64,000 nucleotides of DNA from a virus, in IMG/VR virus record IMGVR_UViG_3300021961_000037, positions 50,095 through 114,094 of that record. One strand, 5' to 3'. The notes below the pieces were generated by a model. The model was not told where the DNA came from and ran no database searches. It worked only from the letters and a program-made list of their open reading frames with translations. Positions within the stretch are counted from its first letter, which is position 1; each line of letters begins with the position of its first letter. The translations under genes were made by a program, and so were the position numbers. Of this stretch, positions 9,043 to 19,100 are shown piece by piece.

Positions 9043-10028
9043 TGATTACTTCCGATGTTCTTTCAATACAAAACCACGATACTTTGCAGAAAGTGGAATT
9101 CGCACAAGCGGTGACTGAATTGCGTGTAAATTATGACATCAATGGGTGTTCGCAGTTAACCGTGAACGTCGCTGATTACAAAATGCGAATGTGGGATAAC
9201 AACTATTTCCAAGTGAGCACACCAGTTTTGTTTAAGGGTGAACGATTTCGCATAGCATCAACCGAAATTTCGCAGGCTGATGGTGAATATGTAAATGTTA
9301 AACTGGAAATTCGCACTGAGGCTGTGCAAAAAATGAAAGAAGACAAGACGCCACAGTCCTACAGATCGTCAACTGGTTTCGAATTTGCAAGAAAGGTAGC
9401 GAACAAGTTCGGACTTGAGCCGATAATTCAGGAGGTCGCTGGTGTAAAACAGGCGACAATCAAAGTAAAAGAAAAAAACAATAAAGAGTCTGTTTGGGAT
9501 GTCCTGCAAAGATCAGCGCAAGATATCCAATTCATGTGCTTCGTTGCGGATGGAAGATTGTTTTATGCTTCACCGCAGTGGCTTCTCGGAAGATGGGGTT
9601 TGGAGTCAACGCCTGGGGCAACATTCGAGGTGTATAGGGGAAAAACGGAAAAACGAACTCTTCTGTATATTCCGTTGATTTATCCAGCAGACCCAAAGTT
9701 GAACTTTTTCTTGTTGCAAATGCCAAACATGCGAAGGTCTGAAGACTCGCCGAAGGAGTCGGAGGGGACAGCGCAATTGTGGGCTGGTGACCGCTACGAG
9801 GAGGGAATTGGGAGCGCCTATAATATTCGTGCTGGGATGACAGTTGTTGTGTATGGGGTTAGTGGATTTAATCAAGCATATTTAGTTACTTCGGTTGATT
9901 ATCAGTATGGGCTTTCGGAACCTGTTGAGGTTGCTTTTGCTACTGTGGCTAAGTTGGCTCCCGCCGATAAAGCGAAGATTGATGAAAAGGTTTCTGAGGT
10001 AACTGTGATTTCGGGAACTGGAGGATGA
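9042..10028 (+). CDS. Baseplate hub protein (gpD / XkdQ / gp27-like)
   Basis: A 328-residue protein. The sequence has the layout of hub proteins of contractile tails: an N-terminal beta domain (VTELRVNYDINGCSQLTVNV), a middle domain with SSTGFEFARKVANKFGLEP and SVWDVLQRSAQDIQFMCFVADGRLFYA, and a C-terminal beta barrel (AGMTVVVYGVSGFNQAYLVTSVDY). The middle motif, a helix then W-D-V-L-Q-R-x-A followed by a G-R-L-x-F/Y strand, is common to the gpD/XkdQ family. Such proteins form the trimeric hub that holds the spike. It overlaps its upstream neighbour and is two bases from the spike gene. Confidence 0.75.
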   Translation: MITSDVLSIQNHDTLQKVEFAQAVTELRVNYDINGCSQLTVNVADYKMRMWDNNYFQVSTPVLFKGERFRIASTEISQADGEYVNVKLEIRTEAVQKMKEDKTPQSYRSSTGFEFARKVANKFGLEPIIQEVAGVKQATIKVKEKNNKESVWDVLQRSAQDIQFMCFVADGRLFYASPQWLLGRWGLESTPGATFEVYRGKTEKRTLLYIPLIYPADPKLNFFLLQMPNMRRSEDSPKESEGTAQLWAGDRYEEGIGSAYNIRAGMTVVVYGVSGFNQAYLVTSVDYQYGLSEPVEVAFATVAKLAPADKAKIDEKVSEVTVISGTGG

Positions 10029-10029
10029 T

Positions 10030-10443
10030 GTGGTTGTAAATTTAAATGACGGTTTTGAAAACTTCCAGCGTGCAGATTCGCTTCAGAGAATTGATATTGA
10101 TTTTTCGTCTATACACATCGGCGTCGTGACCGCTGTTGGGTCAGCCACGAACACTGTTTTTGTGAAGATTCCGGCAATCAACGAGAATGCCGAATTGGGT
10201 CCTTTTAAGTGTCTTCAACCTTTTACAAATGTTGTTGAAACACCAGTCCAGCAAACATTGACGACCACATCTGGCTCCGACCCTGATGGCGGAACATTTC
10301 TTACGAGTGCAAGTTTAAGTTCAACCACAACAGACATTCAGGGTGTCTACGGTACTCTTAATTTGCCGAGTGTGGGCAACCGTGTTTTGGTCGTATTAAT
10401 GAATAATTCGTTTGATGAAGGTGCGGTGATTGGGAAACTATGA
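10030..10443 (+). CDS. Baseplate spike protein with OB-fold (gp5/gpV-like)
   Basis: A 137-residue protein with GTG start preceded by GGAGG at 10020-10024. The segments SIHIGVVTAVGSATNTVFVKIP, GTLNLPSVGNRVLVVLMNN and DEGAVIGKL are the strands of the OB-fold found at the N-terminus of cell-puncturing spike proteins. There is no lysozyme domain and no long beta-helix, so this is a short spike or hub plug. It lies between hub and gp25, the usual order. Confidence 0.7.
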   Translation: MVVNLNDGFENFQRADSLQRIDIDFSSIHIGVVTAVGSATNTVFVKIPAINENAELGPFKCLQPFTNVVETPVQQTLTTTSGSDPDGGTFLTSASLSSTTTDIQGVYGTLNLPSVGNRVLVVLMNNSFDEGAVIGKL

Positions 10444-10742
10444 ACACTTTAAGACTCCCCATCCGTTTTAAGACAAATTATTCAATGGAAACCATTTCTG
10501 ATGCCACCGACGAATATTATGCAAAACTGTTGGCAGATTCGCTCCGCATTGAGCCTGGTGAACTCCCGATTAGTACATCATTCGGTGTTCTTGACCCGTC
10601 CTTTGAATACCAGACACCGCTAAAAGCGGTTCAGAACGCTGCCCGCCATATCCCAGAAATTTCTGTAACAAATGTTTCGTCTAAACTGGATGATACGGGG
10701 AAAATCCTGCTCAAAGTTGATTTTACGATTAAGGAATCCTGA
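10440..10742 (+). CDS. Baseplate wedge protein, gpW/gp25 family
   Basis: A 100-residue protein. The core YYAKLLADSLRIEPGELP followed by TSFGVLDPSFEY is the hallmark of the gpW/gp25 baseplate wedge family; length is typical. It overlaps both neighbours by a few bases (ATGA junctions), so translation is coupled. Gp25 starts sheath assembly at the baseplate. Confidence 0.85.
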   Translation: MNTLRLPIRFKTNYSMETISDATDEYYAKLLADSLRIEPGELPISTSFGVLDPSFEYQTPLKAVQNAARHIPEISVTNVSSKLDDTGKILLKVDFTIKES

Positions 10743-11917
10743 TGGCTTCACCAGATTTTTCAGACTACGTTGACCTAACGCTTTTTGATACGACGGCGAA
10801 CACTATCTACAATGAGGCGATTGAGTACGCAAAGACAGCGTTCCCAGAGTTTTCTCCACGTGTCGGAACCGTTGAAAATGCAATTCTTGAAGCGTTTGCT
10901 CATGCTTCGTTCAATTTGACGACAACCATAAACAGGCTTCCTGATGGTTTGATGGAAGGTCTACTCAAACTCATGGGATTCTCCCGGATTGAAGCAACTC
11001 CAGCGGCTGGCGTAGTCAGTATTGAGGTGACGATAAATACTGGTGTAACAATTTCTGCTGGAACAATCGTTTCGTTTGATGTTTTTGACACTGGTGGCGT
11101 ACTCACACAGTACCTATTTGAAACAACCGAGGATTTGATAATTTCATCCGGAAATACCAGTGGAACGGTAAATGTTGTCGCCGTTTCAGCAGAGGAATAT
11201 CCGGATATACCAGTTCCCCAGGCGCTTACACTCGTTTCGACTACGCCATATATTTTTCAAGTTGAATTGCAAAGCGTGAGTACGGTCGGAACAAATACGG
11301 AATCAGATGAAGAATATTTTAATCGTGCCTCCAGATACCTTGCATCGCTGTCAAGTGCTCTAGTTACAGCAAATCAGATGACCAACTACATTTCCACAAT
11401 GTACCCAACGGTTTCACGATTCAAAGTGTACGACCTTACGGAATCTGTGGACATGGATTTCAGCGCTGCGGACGCCGCTGGAGAGGTCACCGTGGCAATG
11501 TGTGACAGTATTGGCGACCCGATTGATAGTGCTCAAAAAACAATCATCCAAGACGATCTTGAATCAAAAGTTATTGCAGGTCTCAATGTGGGTCTGTATG
11601 ACATGCAAATATTTGATGTTGATGTCGTAGCAGAGGTTGTTGTTGAGACAAATTATTCAACTGCAACAGTTTCTCTTGCCGTGTCCGCAGCAATCGAAAG
11701 TTATCTTTCAATCGCTGGTTGGGATTGGCAGGAAGGCGTTGCATCTAACAGACTTTCTGCTATCGCTGCCCGTGTTCCTGGTGTCAAGTATGTCGTTTCA
11801 ATGTCGTCTACTTTGCCTACTTCCGTGCCTAGCCTTGCCTCTGAGTCGGCTGGAGAAATCACCATAATCGAAAAGGGAGCAATCCCAATAGGCTCGTGCA
11901 CAACAACAGCGGTTTAA
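10742..11917 (+). CDS. Baseplate wedge protein J-like (gp6/gpJ family)
   Basis: A 391-residue protein directly after the gp25 gene, the standard J position. Seen features are an N-terminal helical part (VGTVENAILEAFAHASFNLTTTINRLPDG), the segment FSRIEATPAAGVVSIEVT, the ETTEDLIISSGNT loop, TESDEEYFNRASRYLASLSSALVT, and a C-terminal domain with AARVPGVKYVVSM. These match baseplate J-like proteins, which with gpI/gp53 form the wedges around the hub. Confidence 0.85.
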   Translation: MASPDFSDYVDLTLFDTTANTIYNEAIEYAKTAFPEFSPRVGTVENAILEAFAHASFNLTTTINRLPDGLMEGLLKLMGFSRIEATPAAGVVSIEVTINTGVTISAGTIVSFDVFDTGGVLTQYLFETTEDLIISSGNTSGTVNVVAVSAEEYPDIPVPQALTLVSTTPYIFQVELQSVSTVGTNTESDEEYFNRASRYLASLSSALVTANQMTNYISTMYPTVSRFKVYDLTESVDMDFSAADAAGEVTVAMCDSIGDPIDSAQKTIIQDDLESKVIAGLNVGLYDMQIFDVDVVAEVVVETNYSTATVSLAVSAAIESYLSIAGWDWQEGVASNRLSAIAARVPGVKYVVSMSSTLPTSVPSLASESAGEITIIEKGAIPIGSCTTTAV

Positions 11918-11918
11918 T

Positions 11919-13205
11919 ATGCTCCCAACAGTAAACTATATTGATGAATCTGAGCGCAGATTTGTTGAGTCAGCGTACTTTGCAACGCTTTTGGGCGGAA
12001 TATGGAAATCAGATGCGACTATTACCGAGGATCCGTTAACATATCAAGATTTTGCTTTTGGGTCAATTTTTGTTGACGCAGTTGCCGAATCGGAAACAAC
12101 CTACAACATCTGGTCAAACCCGTCAACAGATGTGCCGTCACAGTATGCAATCACAACAGACATAGAAAACACAGATTATATTGAGGCGTTTTGCTGGGTT
12201 CGTCCGACAAAAAATTGCACAGTAAATATCAACACTCAGTTGACGGAGGTGTACCTTGATGAACCAACAAACAATTTCATGCTTTCATCTGACACAAACG
12301 ATGTTTTTGAGGGCAATGTTGGTTCTCACATAATTGCTGTTGGTGGCGCCGACGAACCAATATGGCATTTGGTTAGAGCAAAACTGATTCAAATCCCGTC
12401 CGGTGACGCGCAATATTCAATTGGTTTGAAAATAAATGTCGTATTTGATGATGATGCATCGCCTGGTGAATTGAACATTTCAAGGCCAACGATTATCAGA
12501 ACTCATGCCATCTTTGAAAACGAGGCACTACAGGAAACATATCTATTCATACCAGATGTGTTTTTGGAGCAAGACACCGCAGATTTCACCTCCAACGAGG
12601 TCACATATCCGCTAATGCGTTTAATTGACGTCGCCTCTGACACTGCGCATGATGTTGCACAAAAAATTGATGAAATCAAATATATGGATATTGAATCAGG
12701 GTTTGACAGTACAGATACCGAAACATATAGCACCTTGATTAATCCTCTGTATTCGGATGTTCCGACACTCGGGTGGCTTTCTCAATTCCGAGGAAGAAAT
12801 CTTGTCGTCACATATGAGCCATCTACCGATGGAGAAGAGTGGGAACAGTTTATTCTGGATTCATCAACTCTTGACGGAACTGATGTTATGGCAACATCAT
12901 CAATTTCAACCTCTGGGATTTCGGGTGGAGTTGAAGAATATTTTCGCTGGCAGGTAGACACTGGGTATTACGGTCACAATGCCGGAACCATTTCATCAAT
13001 GCTTTCAGCAATCCAACTATTTCTTACTGGCGATAAAACAATCAATTATGTAGCCACGCCAACAAGCATCCATTTTCAAACAAGTATCACAGAAACGTAC
13101 GGATCAGATGCTTTGGCAATTGGTGACCCGAACCCGTACATTCTTGCGGTTATTGAACCAGCAAGACCACTTGGAATGATTGCGACCCACGAATTAGTTG
13201 CCTAG
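11919..13205 (+). CDS. Baseplate tail protein, gpI-like with added beta domain
   Basis: A 428-residue acidic protein after the J gene. The C-terminus (LAVIEPARPLGMIATHELVA) resembles the end of P2 gpI-type proteins, where a final beta domain packs against J. The middle part is beta-rich with many Thr, Asp and Val and looks like a carbohydrate-binding-type jelly roll (residues about 60-200). P2 gpI is much shorter, so this is an enlarged version, probably also the attachment point for fibres, which begin soon after. Confidence 0.65.
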   Translation: MLPTVNYIDESERRFVESAYFATLLGGIWKSDATITEDPLTYQDFAFGSIFVDAVAESETTYNIWSNPSTDVPSQYAITTDIENTDYIEAFCWVRPTKNCTVNINTQLTEVYLDEPTNNFMLSSDTNDVFEGNVGSHIIAVGGADEPIWHLVRAKLIQIPSGDAQYSIGLKINVVFDDDASPGELNISRPTIIRTHAIFENEALQETYLFIPDVFLEQDTADFTSNEVTYPLMRLIDVASDTAHDVAQKIDEIKYMDIESGFDSTDTETYSTLINPLYSDVPTLGWLSQFRGRNLVVTYEPSTDGEEWEQFILDSSTLDGTDVMATSSISTSGISGGVEEYFRWQVDTGYYGHNAGTISSMLSAIQLFLTGDKTINYVATPTSIHFQTSITETYGSDALAIGDPNPYILAVIEPARPLGMIATHELVA

Positions 13206-13225
13206 ATATTTACTTTCATATTTGG

Positions 13226-13253
13226 TTGGCATAAAAAGGTAAACTTGTAGTAT
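13226..13253 (+). promoter_or_regulatory. Sigma70-like promoter
   Basis: TTGGCA (13226-13231), 16-base spacer, TAGTAT (13248-13253), 20 bases before the ATG at 13273 in the first gap of more than 60 bases after the baseplate genes. It would start a new transcript for the small proteins and fibres. Confidence 0.5.
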
Positions 13254-13272
13254 CCCTAAAGACGGGAGAAAT

Positions 13273-13539
13273 ATGGACGATCAAGAAAACATTGACGATC
13301 CAGCAATCGTTGAAGTTGACACCGAAATGGATGAATTGCGCAAGGTATTGCGTAATACCATGTCGGAAAAACTCATAACGAATTTCGTCATTATTGCCGA
13401 AGTTACCGATGAGGATGGTCAATCGCTGTCCCTGTCCGTATCTGACAGCATTACGCCATGGCTGGCGTATGGGATGATTAACAGCGCTCTGGCGATGCTA
13501 GGGTCTGGAGAATACCAATTCCCTTCAACGGAAGAATGA
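13273..13539 (+). CDS. Hypothetical acidic protein
   Basis: An 88-residue protein with GGGAGAA before its ATG. The N-terminus is very acidic (DDQENIDDPAIVEVDTEMDE), followed by a beta/alpha part (ITNFVIIAEVTDEDGQSLSLSVSD) and a helix. It overlaps the downstream small membrane protein gene region. I do not recognise it; similar small acidic proteins are frequent between baseplate and fibre genes in actinophages. Confidence 0.6.
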   Translation: MDDQENIDDPAIVEVDTEMDELRKVLRNTMSEKLITNFVIIAEVTDEDGQSLSLSVSDSITPWLAYGMINSALAMLGSGEYQFPSTEE

Positions 13540-13547
13540 GGCTAATA

Positions 13548-13784
13548 ATGGATAAAAACATCAAAATGAACCTTGGCGACCAGGCGGTTAAGGGTGCAGT
13601 TCTCGGCGCTCTTGCGTACTTTGGCGACGCTTTCGGTTTGGATGCCACGCAGGTTGCGGTCGCCATGCCGGTTGCACTGACAATCCTCGCTTGGGTTTCT
13701 ACGAAGATTGGTGACAAGGGCACGACAGTCTTGTTCCGTGTTGTCAAGCAAGCGGCAGCAGCACAGGCAAAGAAAAGCAAGTAG
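13548..13784 (+). CDS. Small membrane protein, holin-like
   Basis: A 78-residue protein. The ATG at 13548 is preferred to one at 13536 because GAGG (13538-13541) lies six bases before it. One clear membrane segment (VAVAMPVALTILAWVS) is preceded by a hydrophobic Gly/Ala helix (AVKGAVLGALAYFGDAFG), and the C-terminus is basic and Ala/Lys-rich. This is holin-like, but the lysis genes proper are 40 kb away, so it could instead be a tail-associated membrane protein. Confidence 0.5.
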   Translation: MDKNIKMNLGDQAVKGAVLGALAYFGDAFGLDATQVAVAMPVALTILAWVSTKIGDKGTTVLFRVVKQAAAAQAKKSK

Positions 13785-13810
13785 TTTCAAGCCACGCGCA
13801 TTTGCTACCT

Positions 13811-13840
13811 TATACTTGTAGACGACACAAAATGTCGTCT
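13811..13840 (+). promoter_or_regulatory. -10-like TATACT followed by an 8-bp stem-loop
   Basis: TATACT (13811-13816) is followed at once by a perfect 8-bp hairpin: AGACGACA (13820-13827), loop CAAAA, TGTCGTCT (13833-13840). No T run follows, so it is not a classical terminator. It lies in the leader of the gene at 13859 and could protect the 5' end of the transcript or be a protein-binding site. Confidence 0.4.
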
Positions 13841-13858
13841 CCGAGTGTGGGGTAGTAA

Positions 13859-14209
13859 ATGCTTGCTGGAAGGTACAACATAGTCTGTGACCAAGGGTCA
13901 ACCTTTCAAAGGGTCATAGAGATTAAAGGTTTAGACAATTCTATTCTCAACCTTTCTGGATACACAGCCAGAATGCAGGTTCGTCGAGAAATTGACTCAA
14001 CAACTACGCTGATTGAACTGACCACAGAAAACGGTCGAATCACCATTTACCCATCCCTTGGAACGATTGAACTCAATCTCACCTCAACCGAAACTGCGGA
14101 ACTGGCACGGGGCGGCTATTACGACTTGGAGATAATTGACACCTCCAGTGGGGATGTCCAGAAAGTACTTCGTGGAGAGTTCAGGCTTGAAAAAGAGGTC
14201 ACCCGATGA
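13859..14209 (+). CDS. Tail structural protein, BppU-like N-terminal type
   Basis: A 116-residue beta protein. GRYNIVCDQGSTFQRVIEIKG, then SGYTARMQVRREID, a segment with RITIYPSLGTIELNL and YYDLEIIDTSSGDVQKVLRG-EFRLEKEVTR form the usual strand order of the small N-terminal domain of upper baseplate/fibre proteins, which docks fibres to the baseplate. It overlaps the next start (ATGA). Confidence 0.6.
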   Translation: MLAGRYNIVCDQGSTFQRVIEIKGLDNSILNLSGYTARMQVRREIDSTTTLIELTTENGRITIYPSLGTIELNLTSTETAELARGGYYDLEIIDTSSGDVQKVLRGEFRLEKEVTR

Positions 14210-14415
14210 CCACTCCAACACCCATCACTATTGGCGTGACTCTCCCTGATGGAAATTTTAATGCTGTAGTTGAAGATCAGAGAAACATTGTAACCATAAA
14301 CGAAGAAACCCCCAATACGGTTATTGTTACCGTGCCAGGGATAAACGCCTCAATTTATAGTGCTTCTATTGTTTACGGTAGCGGTGCGCCTTGGACTATT
14401 GAGGTTGAAATCTAA
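14206..14415 (+). CDS. Small beta-rich tail protein
   Basis: A 69-residue protein, all short beta strands (ITIGVTLPDGNFNAVVEDQ, TVIVTVPGIN). It overlaps its upstream neighbour by four bases and its downstream neighbour by one base, so the three genes 13859-14765 are translated as a unit. Probably a minor baseplate-distal or fibre-linking protein; no family recognised. Confidence 0.55.
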   Translation: MTTPTPITIGVTLPDGNFNAVVEDQRNIVTINEETPNTVIVTVPGINASIYSASIVYGSGAPWTIEVEI

Positions 14416-14765
14416 TGCCCACATACATTCCGTCCGATTACGGCAATATCGGAGATATTTACATTGATGTTGAGACCGGAGATTTCTACGGTCCGAAGAC
14501 TGAGAGTGGTTGGCCAGATACACCATTTTTTACGGCTTTAACATCTGTAACTGTTGATGCGGCGGTTCTAAATGACCGACATGTACATAGCCAACCAGTG
14601 GCGAGTGCTACTTGGGTGATTACCCATGCACTCGGAGGACGGCCATCAGTAACGGTCGTTGACTCTGGTTTGACGAAAGTATACGGGGAAATAGTGTATG
14701 ATAGTGACACACAAGTAAGAGTTATTTTTTCGGCTCCTTTCAGCGGTTTCGCGTATTTAACGTGA
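14415..14765 (+). CDS. Tail fibre-associated protein
   Basis: A 116-residue protein. The C-terminal ~65 residues (ASATWVITHALGGRPSVTVV, VYGEIVYDSD, VRVIFSAPFSGFAYLT) form a small beta domain seen again and again in phage collar and fibre proteins. The N-terminal part (SDYGNIGDIYIDVETGDFYGP) is the kind of short repeat that describes a fibre shaft. It is translationally coupled to the gene before and lies eight bases before the first fibre gene. Confidence 0.6.
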   Translation: MPTYIPSDYGNIGDIYIDVETGDFYGPKTESGWPDTPFFTALTSVTVDAAVLNDRHVHSQPVASATWVITHALGGRPSVTVVDSGLTKVYGEIVYDSDTQVRVIFSAPFSGFAYLT

Positions 14766-14773
14766 GGTAAATA

Positions 14774-16066
14774 ATGGCGCAAAAGTTCCTAACAAACCTT
14801 GATCTTAACCAGAACCAACTGGTTAATGCAACATTTGAGGTTCTTGCAACCGACCCCAGCAGTGGGAACTTTGAGGGTCGCCTTATTTACAACTCCACCG
14901 AAGACACAATCAAGGTTTATTCGGGTTCAGCATGGCGGAAAATGCTCCATGACGTCGTTGCTGGTGGCTCTTATACTGATGCGCTCACGATTTCTGAATC
15001 CAATGGGCAGATAACACTCACCCTAAACCTTGCTGACACCGACAGCGCTGGTCTTCTTTCAAGCACATTCTGGAATGACCTCAATGATGCGACCTCTGCT
15101 GCTACGGCAAGCAAACTCGTCAAGCGCGACGCCAATGGAAATATCAGCGTTGCCGACCCGACATCTGATTCGCATGCCGCAACCAAGGGCTATGTTGATG
15201 CCGCTCGTTCTGGTCTGGATGTTAAGCAGTCTGTTCGTGTTGCGACAACGAGCGCAATCAATATTGCGACAGATTTGGAAGACGGCGACACCATTGACGG
15301 TGTCACCCTTGCGACTGGTGATCGAGTCCTTGTCAAGAACCAGAGCACTGCCTCAGAAAACGGCATCTATGTTGTCGTCGCTTCTGGTGCGGCAAGCCGC
15401 TCAACGGATGCAGACAGCAATGCTGAAGTCACGGCAGGAATGTTCACCTTCGTTTCTGAAGGTTCAACCAATGCTGATTCGGGATGGGTTCTTACTACCA
15501 ATGACACAATCACGCTTGGGAGCACCTCTCTTGACTTTGCACAGTTCTCTGGTGCTGGTCAAGTAACAGCAGGTGACGGTCTAACTAAGACCGGCAACAC
15601 CCTTGATGTTGTTGGAACAACCGACAGAATCACAGTAAATGCTGACAGTGTTGATATTGCATCTACTTATGTTGGTCAATCAAGCATCACCACGCTCGGC
15701 ACAATTTCCACGGGAACATGGGAAGCCACGGATGTTGGTGTCGCACATGGTGGTACTGGCGCCTCCACTGAATCTGGTGCCAGAACAAATTTGGCTTCTG
15801 CGTCGTCGGAAGCATCAGGTCGAACAACGAGCACACCGACACTTTCTCGTGTTTCCAAGCAGGGTTGTGCTGCGAGCGTGGGCGGTGTTTCAACAACGAC
15901 CGTAACCCACAACTTCAACACTGTTGATGTCGTTGTTCAAGTTTACGAAGTTGCAACTGGCGCCACGGTAATCGGTGATGTAACACGAGCAAACTCAAAT
16001 ACGGTGTCAGTTGTTCTTAACGGAACTATTAGCGCGAACGACTACACCATCGTCGTCACGGGCTAA
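14774..16066 (+). CDS. Tail fibre protein
   Basis: A 430-residue protein starting MAQKFLTNLDLNQNQLVNA, a common fibre N-terminus. The body has the HAATKGYVDAARSGLDVKQSV, GDRVLVKNQSTASENGIYVV and DSGWVLTTND segments of a widespread shaft domain, then VAHGGTGASTESGARTNLA. The last ~70 residues (GCAASVGGVSTTTVTHNFNT) form a small C-terminal beta domain similar in style to the gene before it. Likely a trimeric host-binding fibre. No chaperone gene is evident next to it. Confidence 0.8.
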   Translation: MAQKFLTNLDLNQNQLVNATFEVLATDPSSGNFEGRLIYNSTEDTIKVYSGSAWRKMLHDVVAGGSYTDALTISESNGQITLTLNLADTDSAGLLSSTFWNDLNDATSAATASKLVKRDANGNISVADPTSDSHAATKGYVDAARSGLDVKQSVRVATTSAINIATDLEDGDTIDGVTLATGDRVLVKNQSTASENGIYVVVASGAASRSTDADSNAEVTAGMFTFVSEGSTNADSGWVLTTNDTITLGSTSLDFAQFSGAGQVTAGDGLTKTGNTLDVVGTTDRITVNADSVDIASTYVGQSSITTLGTISTGTWEATDVGVAHGGTGASTESGARTNLASASSEASGRTTSTPTLSRVSKQGCAASVGGVSTTTVTHNFNTVDVVVQVYEVATGATVIGDVTRANSNTVSVVLNGTISANDYTIVVTG

Positions 16067-16073
16067 TATCAAC

Positions 16074-16093
16074 ATTGGCTTCGAGGAGCCAAT
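16074..16093. promoter_or_regulatory. 7-bp stem-loop between fibre genes
   Basis: ATTGGCT (16074-16080), loop TCGAGG, AGCCAAT (16087-16093): a perfect hairpin in the 55-base gap between two fibre genes. No T run follows, so it is a weak terminator at best; it may be a processing or attenuation site that changes the ratio of the two fibres. Confidence 0.4.
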
Positions 16094-16121
16094 GACAATA
16101 TAACCGAAAGCGATTGAGGTC

Positions 16122-19100
16122 GTGGCGCAAAAATTTACTGTACCTATCACTATCAAGCAGTTGGCGTCTGCTGGCTCAGATGCGCTCACGGTTTTTGTAA
16201 ACGGTGAAGTTTACGGTCGCGTAAAAATTGAGGCTGGCGGTCGCTTATCGTGGAGCGACGGCACTGGTGTCTATGACACAAATCTTTATCGTGATGGCGC
16301 AAATACGCTCGCCACTGACGACATCTTCAAGGCGCTCACGGCACTGGTTTCTCCGACAACCAATGGTGCTCCGTCGGTAAGCGTCCCAGATGGAGCGATT
16401 GCGGTTGATAACACAAACAACCGCCTATATTTCAGGTCAAACTCAACATGGCGTGTTGTTGAGGGTGGGGCAACGGTTTCCGCAACTGCTCCAAGCAACC
16501 CACTCGAAGGCGCTCTGTGGTTTGACACTAGCGATGACACGCTTTATATCCGTCAGGGAAGCGCATGGGTTGTCGCTGGAGGTGGCGGTGCTTCGGTAGA
16601 GGTTGGAGCAACTGCCCCTTCTTCCCCCAGTGAGGGGGATATGTGGTGGGATTCCAACCTTCTTGAACTTTTCATTTACTACTCGTCAGCCTGGGTTCAG
16701 GTAACACCAAGTAGTGAATATTTTGACCTAGCAGACCTTGGCGACGTTTCCAGCACACCGCCAACAAATGGTCAAGTCCTCGTATTCAATAATTCAACTG
16801 GTGAGTATGAGCCGACAACTTTATCCACTAGCAGTTCACTTGATGGGCTAACCGACACAACATTAACCAGCCCAACATCTGGGGAATTCCTTAAGTACAA
16901 CGGAAGCGCATGGGTTAATGATGCAATTGACCTTGGAACAGACACAACAGGTAATTATGTTTCCGATGTAAGCGGAGGAACAGGTGTCACGGTTACCCAC
17001 ACACCAGGAGAAGGATCAACGCCATCGGTGGCGATTGGTCAGGATGTTGGGACAACCGCGGACGTAACTTTCAATACGGTCACCGCAGACCTCACGGGGA
17101 ATGCTGATACGGCAACTGCTCTACAGACTTCCAGGACGATTGAACTTACTGGTGATGTAACCGGTTCTGCATCGTTTGACGGAACAGCAAATGCGACATT
17201 GAGTGTCACGATTTCGTCCGACTCTGTCGCCCTCGGCACAGACACGACAGGTGACTATGTTCAGAACCTCGTCGCGGGTACTGGTGTCACGCTTGGTGCA
17301 AACTCGGGTGAAGGCGCAACACCAAGCATCGCCATCGGTCAAGATGTCGGAACAACAGCCGACGTCACGTTCAACACCGTAACTGCCGACCTTACGGGTG
17401 ACGTGACTGGAAATGCCGATACAGCCACATCGCTGGAGACCGCCAGAACAATCTCTCTTGGGGGTGACCTCTCTGGTTCGGCATCGTTCAATGGAACCGC
17501 CGATGTAACGATTACCGCAACGGTGCAGCCGGACTCGATTGCCCTTGGTACGGACACCACTGGCAACTACATGTCGGGTGTTACGGCTGGAACTGGAATC
17601 AGTGTCACCCACACACCAGGTGAAGGCTCAAATGCGACGATTGCACTTGATGCTGACCTGAGCAGTTTGGGTGACATAACCGTTACGAGTCCTGAACAAT
17701 ATCAGACATTGGTGTATGACGGTTCTGAGTTCATTAACGAATATCCGACAACAGTAAGCAATGTACAAAACGCAGAAACAACCACCCTCACTGTTGGAAC
17801 TGTTGTCTATCTGTTTGGCGGAACTGGTGACCGCGCATCGGTAAAGAGGGCAGACAATTCATCTGACACAACGTCGTCAAAGACTGTTGGAGTCGTTGCT
17901 TCTTCTATCAATTCTAGTGCCAACGGTCCAGTTGTCACTCGCGGATATGTGAATGGCATAAACCTAAGCAGTGGATATGCGGCAGGCGATATTCTTTGGC
18001 TTGGCTCAAACGGTCAATTCACTGCAACGAAGCCATCCACCCCCGACCATCTTGTCTTTGTCGGCGTTGTTGTTCGAGCAACAAACAATGGAATTGTATA
18101 TGTAGCAACACAGAACGGCTACGAACTTGAAGAACTCCATGATGTAAAAGTTAGTAGCCTCGCCAATAAAGACGTATTGGTGTGGAACAGCGCATCGGCT
18201 GTTTGGGTCAACGGACAAATTAACCTCGGAACAGACACAGTTGGTGACTACGTTCAGAACCTTGTTGCCGGAACTGGCGTAACCATAACAGATAACTCTG
18301 GCGAAGGAACAACGCCAACAGTTGCTATAGGTCAAGACGTTTCAACAAGCGCTTCTGTGTTGTTTGCAGAAGTAGAGACAACTGGAGATTTTACCGTTGG
18401 CGGCGACCTGTTCGTCACTGGAACACTTACAACTGTCAACGAAACAAACCTTGCGATTGAAGATACGTTCATATATCTCAACGATGGTTCGACAGTCACC
18501 AACCCGGATTTGGGAATCGTTGGCAACTACAACGACGGAACCTACGCACACTCTGGTGTGTTCCGTGACGCAACCGATGGTAAGTGGAAGTTCTTTGACT
18601 CGTACACCCCGGAGCCAACGGACCCGATTAACACTGGGCATGCCTCTTATGCTCCTGCGCCAGTCGTAGCCGAAACATTTGAGAGCACGGTATCCACTGG
18701 CACCGCACCGTTCACCGTTTCCTCAACGACTGAAGTAACAAACCTTCATGCTGATACTGCAAGTTCGCTGCACACAGCCCGCAACATTTCGCTTGGTGGA
18801 GATATTGCTGGCTCAGCCTCGTTTGACGGGTCTGGCGATGTCACCATCACCGCAACCGTTCAAGCGAACTCCGTTGCGCTCGGCACCGATACAACTGGCA
18901 ACTACATGGTTGACATCGCTGAGGGAACAGGTGTCACCATCACCCACACACCGGGTGAGGCGTCAACTGGAACAATCGCAATTGGTCAAGACGTTGGAAC
19001 AACTGCGGACGTTACTTTCAATACCGTCACGGCAGATGTAACCGGCGACCTGACGGGAAATGTCACGGGCAACGCCGACACTGCCACTACACTGCAAACT

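Noticed and set aside
13548-13784. Main holin of the phage
   Set aside because: It has holin-like hydrophobic helices, but endolysin and better holin candidates lie together at 53332-54996.
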